From Erwinia sp050410775 (GTDB lineage Bacteria; Pseudomonadota; Gammaproteobacteria; Enterobacterales; Enterobacteriaceae), in assembly GCF_050410775.1 (NCBI RefSeq), contig NZ_CP191229.1: a stretch of DNA of 64,000 nt; one strand, 5' to 3'. The notes under the pieces were generated by a model. It did not search any database, was not told the DNA's origin, and saw only the letters and a list, made by a program, of their open reading frames with translations. Both the position numbers and the translations under genes were made by a program. Positions 61,429 to 64,000 of the stretch are shown here, piece after piece (within the stretch, counting starts at the first letter, position 1; each line of letters begins with the position of its first letter).

Positions 61429-62367
61429 TCAGTTAAAAGGTGCCAGGTCGACGCGCGCCATCATTGCGGCCAACTGGGTTCGATCGGTAACGCCAACGTT
61501 GCTCTGGCTGACGGCAAGTGCCGCAACAGCCGTGGCAAGCCGCAGGGTGTGCTCGCTGGATTCGCGCATCAGCAGGCCGTAAATCAGCCCGCCAACCATA
61601 GAATCTCCGGCCCCTACCGTGCTCACCACTTCACACGCTGGCGGTTTGGCAATCCATTCGCCTGATGCATTTACCCACAGCGCGCCTTCTGCGCCGAGTG
61701 AAATGACGACATGCGCAATCCCCTGCTCACGCAGGGCGTGGGCGGCTTCAATCACATCCTGTAAGGTTGGAAGCTTGCGGCCAGCCCAGATTTCCAGCTC
61801 GCGCCGGTTAGGCTTGACCAGCCAGGGAGCAGCCTTCAGGCCGGCGACCAGCGCTTCACGGCTGCTGTCAAAGATAATGCACGGACAGTGGCTCCGCAGC
61901 GCGCTCATCCATTCGGTAAACGCATCCGGATCCACCCCGGCCGGCAGGCTGCCGCTGACGCAAACCATGTCGAACTGGCCGAGCCAGGTCAGCGAGTCCG
62001 TGGTGAAACGCTCCCAGTCCTGTCCCGTCACCTCAAAGCCGGAAAAGTTAAGGTCGGTCACGTCCCCATCTTTTTCGGTCAGCTTAACGTTGATGCGGGT
62101 ACGGCCTTCCACCACCTGAAAGCGGTTCGCTATGCCCAGGTCGCTGAAGAGGAGTTGAAAACCGTCCTGGTTCTCTTTGCCCAGAAAACCGCCTACCGTG
62201 ACGTCAATGCCTAAATCTTTCAGCACTTTGGCAACGTTAATCCCTTTACCCGCGGCGTGCAGCCCGGTGGTTTTGACCAAGTTGACTTCGCCCCGCTCAA
62301 TTTCAGGCGTATAGCCCACCAGATCGTAGGCAGGATTGAGGGTTATAGTGGCTACGCGTCTGCTCAT
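61429..62367 (-). CDS. fruK: 1-phosphofructokinase FruK
   Basis: This 312-residue PfkB-family kinase (E. coli 312) converts fructose 1-phosphate to fructose 1,6-bisphosphate. The first PfkB signature is GLHAAGKGINVAKVLKDLG near residue 36, and the catalytic second signature is VSTVGAGDSMVGGLIYG near 247 with the general-base Asp. Its start overlaps the fruB stop by four bases (ATGA). Confidence 0.97.
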   Translation of the reverse strand: MSRRVATITLNPAYDLVGYTPEIERGEVNLVKTTGLHAAGKGINVAKVLKDLGIDVTVGGFLGKENQDGFQLLFSDLGIANRFQVVEGRTRINVKLTEKDGDVTDLNFSGFEVTGQDWERFTTDSLTWLGQFDMVCVSGSLPAGVDPDAFTEWMSALRSHCPCIIFDSSREALVAGLKAAPWLVKPNRRELEIWAGRKLPTLQDVIEAAHALREQGIAHVVISLGAEGALWVNASGEWIAKPPACEVVSTVGAGDSMVGGLIYGLLMRESSEHTLRLATAVAALAVSQSNVGVTDRTQLAAMMARVDLAPFN

Positions 62368-63497
62368 GCTGCCCCCTCGCCCAGACCAGAGGCGATAGCC
62401 TCACCGATGGCGTCCAGCGCGGCACGGGCATCTTCGCCGCTGGCGCTGAAGCGCAGGCGGTGGCCTTTTTTCACGCCCAGCGCCACCACTTTCATCAGGC
62501 TGCGGCCATTCGCCGGCTTACCGCTGCCATCAAGATTGATCACGGTGACGTCGCAGTTAAACTGTTTGATGACGCTGACCAGCGCGGTGCCCGGACGGGC
62601 GTGCAGGCCATGTTCATTACGGATGGTGAACTCTTCAGTCAGCACTTCAGCCTGTTCTGAAACCTCACTGGTCAGCAGCGCCAGGATCCCCGCCGCATCG
62701 GCGGTCAGCAGGCGAGCCGCTTTTTGATTATTCAGAAGATCGCTCAGGTAATTCAGCACCTGCAACGGCTGTTCATCCGTAACCGCCACGGTAATCAGCA
62801 TGGCGGCCTGTTCGCCTTCCACCTTGAACGGCGCGGCGCTGCGGCTGACCGCCACCGCGCTGCTGAGGTTGCCCTCGGTGCTGTCGCTCAGCCAGATGCC
62901 CTGCCCCAGATTAAGCGGACGGGCGGAGATGACGCTGCTGACAAAGGCGGTATCCACCGCGCCTGCCTGCTGAAGTCGTCCGGCATTCAGCGCCTGCAGC
63001 GTCATCAGATCGCTGGCCGCCACGTCGGTGGCGATCAGCGAAACATCAAATTTAAATTCCGCACCCTGTTTTTCACCCATCAGCAGGCTGCGCAGCGTTT
63101 CGGCGGAATCGGTCGTTTTCAGTTCTTCCGCCACGCTGTCATCGCTCAGGACGTGCGTCAGCTGGCGCAGCAGCGCAAGGTGTTCATCCGACTTTGCCGC
63201 AATGCCAATCACGACGTAAGCCGTCTGATCCTCACCCCAGGCAATGCCCTGCGGATACTGATAAACCTGCACCCCGGTCTGCAAGACCAGATCGCGGGTA
63301 TCCGTGGTGCCATGAGGGATGGCGATGCCGTTGCCAAGATAGGTAGACGTTTGCTGTTCACGGGCAAGCATGCCGTTGACATAGCCTTCGCCCACGTTGC
63401 CCGCACTGGTCAGCGCGGCGGCGACCTGACGGATGGCATCCTCTTTATCCCCGGCGACGGCGCCGGGATGAATAGCGGACAGATCTAGCTGGAACAT
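62364..63497 (-). CDS. fruB: Fructose PTS diphosphoryl transfer protein FruB (IIA-FPr)
   Basis: This 377-residue cytoplasmic phosphocarrier (E. coli 376) has an N-terminal IIA-Fru domain with phospho-His62 in IPHGTTD and a linker/M domain. A C-terminal HPr-like FPr domain has its phospho-His near residue 300 in NEHGLHARPG and a serine at SLMKVVALG. It passes phosphate from enzyme I to FruA. It is first in the operon; two Cra operators lie upstream. Confidence 0.97.
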   Translation of the reverse strand: MFQLDLSAIHPGAVAGDKEDAIRQVAAALTSAGNVGEGYVNGMLAREQQTSTYLGNGIAIPHGTTDTRDLVLQTGVQVYQYPQGIAWGEDQTAYVVIGIAAKSDEHLALLRQLTHVLSDDSVAEELKTTDSAETLRSLLMGEKQGAEFKFDVSLIATDVAASDLMTLQALNAGRLQQAGAVDTAFVSSVISARPLNLGQGIWLSDSTEGNLSSAVAVSRSAAPFKVEGEQAAMLITVAVTDEQPLQVLNYLSDLLNNQKAARLLTADAAGILALLTSEVSEQAEVLTEEFTIRNEHGLHARPGTALVSVIKQFNCDVTVINLDGSGKPANGRSLMKVVALGVKKGHRLRFSASGEDARAALDAIGEAIASGLGEGAA

Positions 63498-63518
63498 AGT
63501 TCTCCTCGCTGCTGAATT

Positions 63519-63530
63519 TGAATCGTTTCA
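63519..63530 (-). promoter_or_regulatory. Cra (FruR) operator, proximal
   Basis: TGAATCGTTTCA differs from the palindromic Cra core TGAAACGTTTCA by one base. It is 22 bases upstream of the fruB start, where binding would block transcription. Confidence 0.85.
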
Positions 63531-63585
63531 GCTAATTTGAGAAAAAAAGCGCTACCGCTGGCCCTACAGGCCTCTGAGATAACGC

Positions 63586-63597
63586 TGAAACGTTTCA
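63586..63597 (-). promoter_or_regulatory. Cra (FruR) operator, distal
   Basis: TGAAACGTTTCA is a perfect palindrome matching the Cra consensus, 67 bases (centre to centre) from the proximal site. Two Cra sites also flank the E. coli fruB promoter. The remaining gap to setB (63598-63886) shows no gene. Confidence 0.9.
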
Positions 63598-63886
63598 ATC
63601 AGTGTCGTCTGTCCGGCAATATCTATGCAAGTTTTACCGGCGGGTATGTAGCAGATTTTTGACGTCACGCACACTTTACCGTCACTTTCTGGAAAAAGCG
63701 GGATCGTTGCTGAAGGTCTGCTGACCAGGGTCGTTCACTCGCCCGCGCTTTCAGCAACGGGTAAGCCGCATCCAGGCCGTTGCTGACGTTCGCTTCCAGG
63801 CGCGCAATATTGCCCTGAAATTGCTTCTTAAACCCGGAAGTGAGGCGTAGAATCTGCCCGTTTTCACTGACCCGGCCTCCCTGACT

Positions 63887-64000
63887 ATGAACACGCCCGC
63901 CCTTTTCCGCTCCCTTCCTGACCGCCAGTCGCTGGCGTTCCTGGTGGTGACTTTTGTGACCGGACTGACCGCTGCGCTGCAAACTCCCGCGCTGAGCCTG
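63887..64000 (+). CDS. setB: Sugar efflux transporter SetB, N-terminal fragment
   Basis: The first 38 codons of a gene that runs off the window. The product starts MNTPALFRSLPDRQSLAFLV and continues VTFVTGLTAALQTPALSL, resembling the start of SetB-type MFS sugar efflux proteins (AFLIVAFLTGIAGALQTPTLS in E. coli). The position, divergent from fruBKA, is the same as E. coli setB. SetA/SetB proteins export glucose, lactose and analogues. Only the first transmembrane helix is visible. Confidence 0.82.
   Translation, partial: MNTPALFRSLPDRQSLAFLVVTFVTGLTAALQTPALSL

Noticed and set aside
1..64000. CRISPR arrays, rRNA and tRNA genes
   Set aside because: No regularly spaced repeats, cloverleaf-like sequences or rRNA segments were seen on reading either strand.

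Overview
The window looks like an ordinary chromosomal segment of an Enterobacterales genome, most likely Erwiniaceae (Pantoea/Erwinia-like). The gene order (mdtABCD-baeSR, yegQ-cyaR-yegS, thiMD, mrp-metG, yohJK-cdd-sanA, mgl-galS-yeiB-folE, yeiG-cirA, lysP-yeiE-yeiH-nfo, fruBKA-setB) follows the 46-49 min region of the E. coli map. Lengths, motifs and many start sites agree with the E. coli proteins. Several local replacements argue against Escherichia itself. All functional assignments were made by eye from protein sequence, family knowledge and synteny; no database search was run.

Layout. 1-4.7 kb: end of a PAP2 phosphatase, a diguanylate cyclase resembling DgcE but without its EAL domain, and the Hsp70-like YegD. 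4.9-16 kb: the MdtABC RND pump with MdtD and its BaeSR two-component system, in one tightly overlapping operon. 16-18.8 kb: the tRNA hydroxylation protein YegQ, a well-preserved CyaR small RNA with a CRP-type promoter, and the lipid kinase YegS. 19-25.2 kb: a sugar-acid locus rspA-rspB-MFS-mannitol-dehydrogenase-family-rspR, which appears intact here but in E. coli K-12 is split by a prophage. 25.2-27 kb: thiMD under a TPP riboswitch. 27-28.7 kb: a visibly A+T-richer accessory island with an orphan Hcp and a convergent two-gene cassette (STM2901-like protein and DUF1493 protein). This is the most likely place for a poorly described system. 29-38.6 kb: small hypothetical, GNAT, mrp, metG, yohJK, cdd, maeA, a small lipoprotein and sanA. 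38.7-45.8 kb: mglBAC with GalS and CRP sites, then galS, yeiB and folE. 45.9-50.1 kb: a divergent MFS/LysR pair and a glutathione-dependent formaldehyde detoxification pair. 50.2-54.5 kb: CirA receptor downstream of a Fur-controlled FecCD-type permease/ATPase with no binding protein. 54.5-64 kb: lysP, yeiE, a DUF1232 protein, yeiH, nfo, the Cra-controlled fruBKA operon, and the first codons of setB.

Several operons share global control that can be read from the DNA. CRP sites with a perfect or near-perfect core lie at -41.5-type positions for cdd, mgl and galS, and a weaker one for cyaR. GalS operators flank galS, two Cra palindromes precede fruB, and one strong Fur box precedes the iron-transport genes. 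I found no rRNA, tRNA, CRISPR array, complete insertion sequence or integrase.
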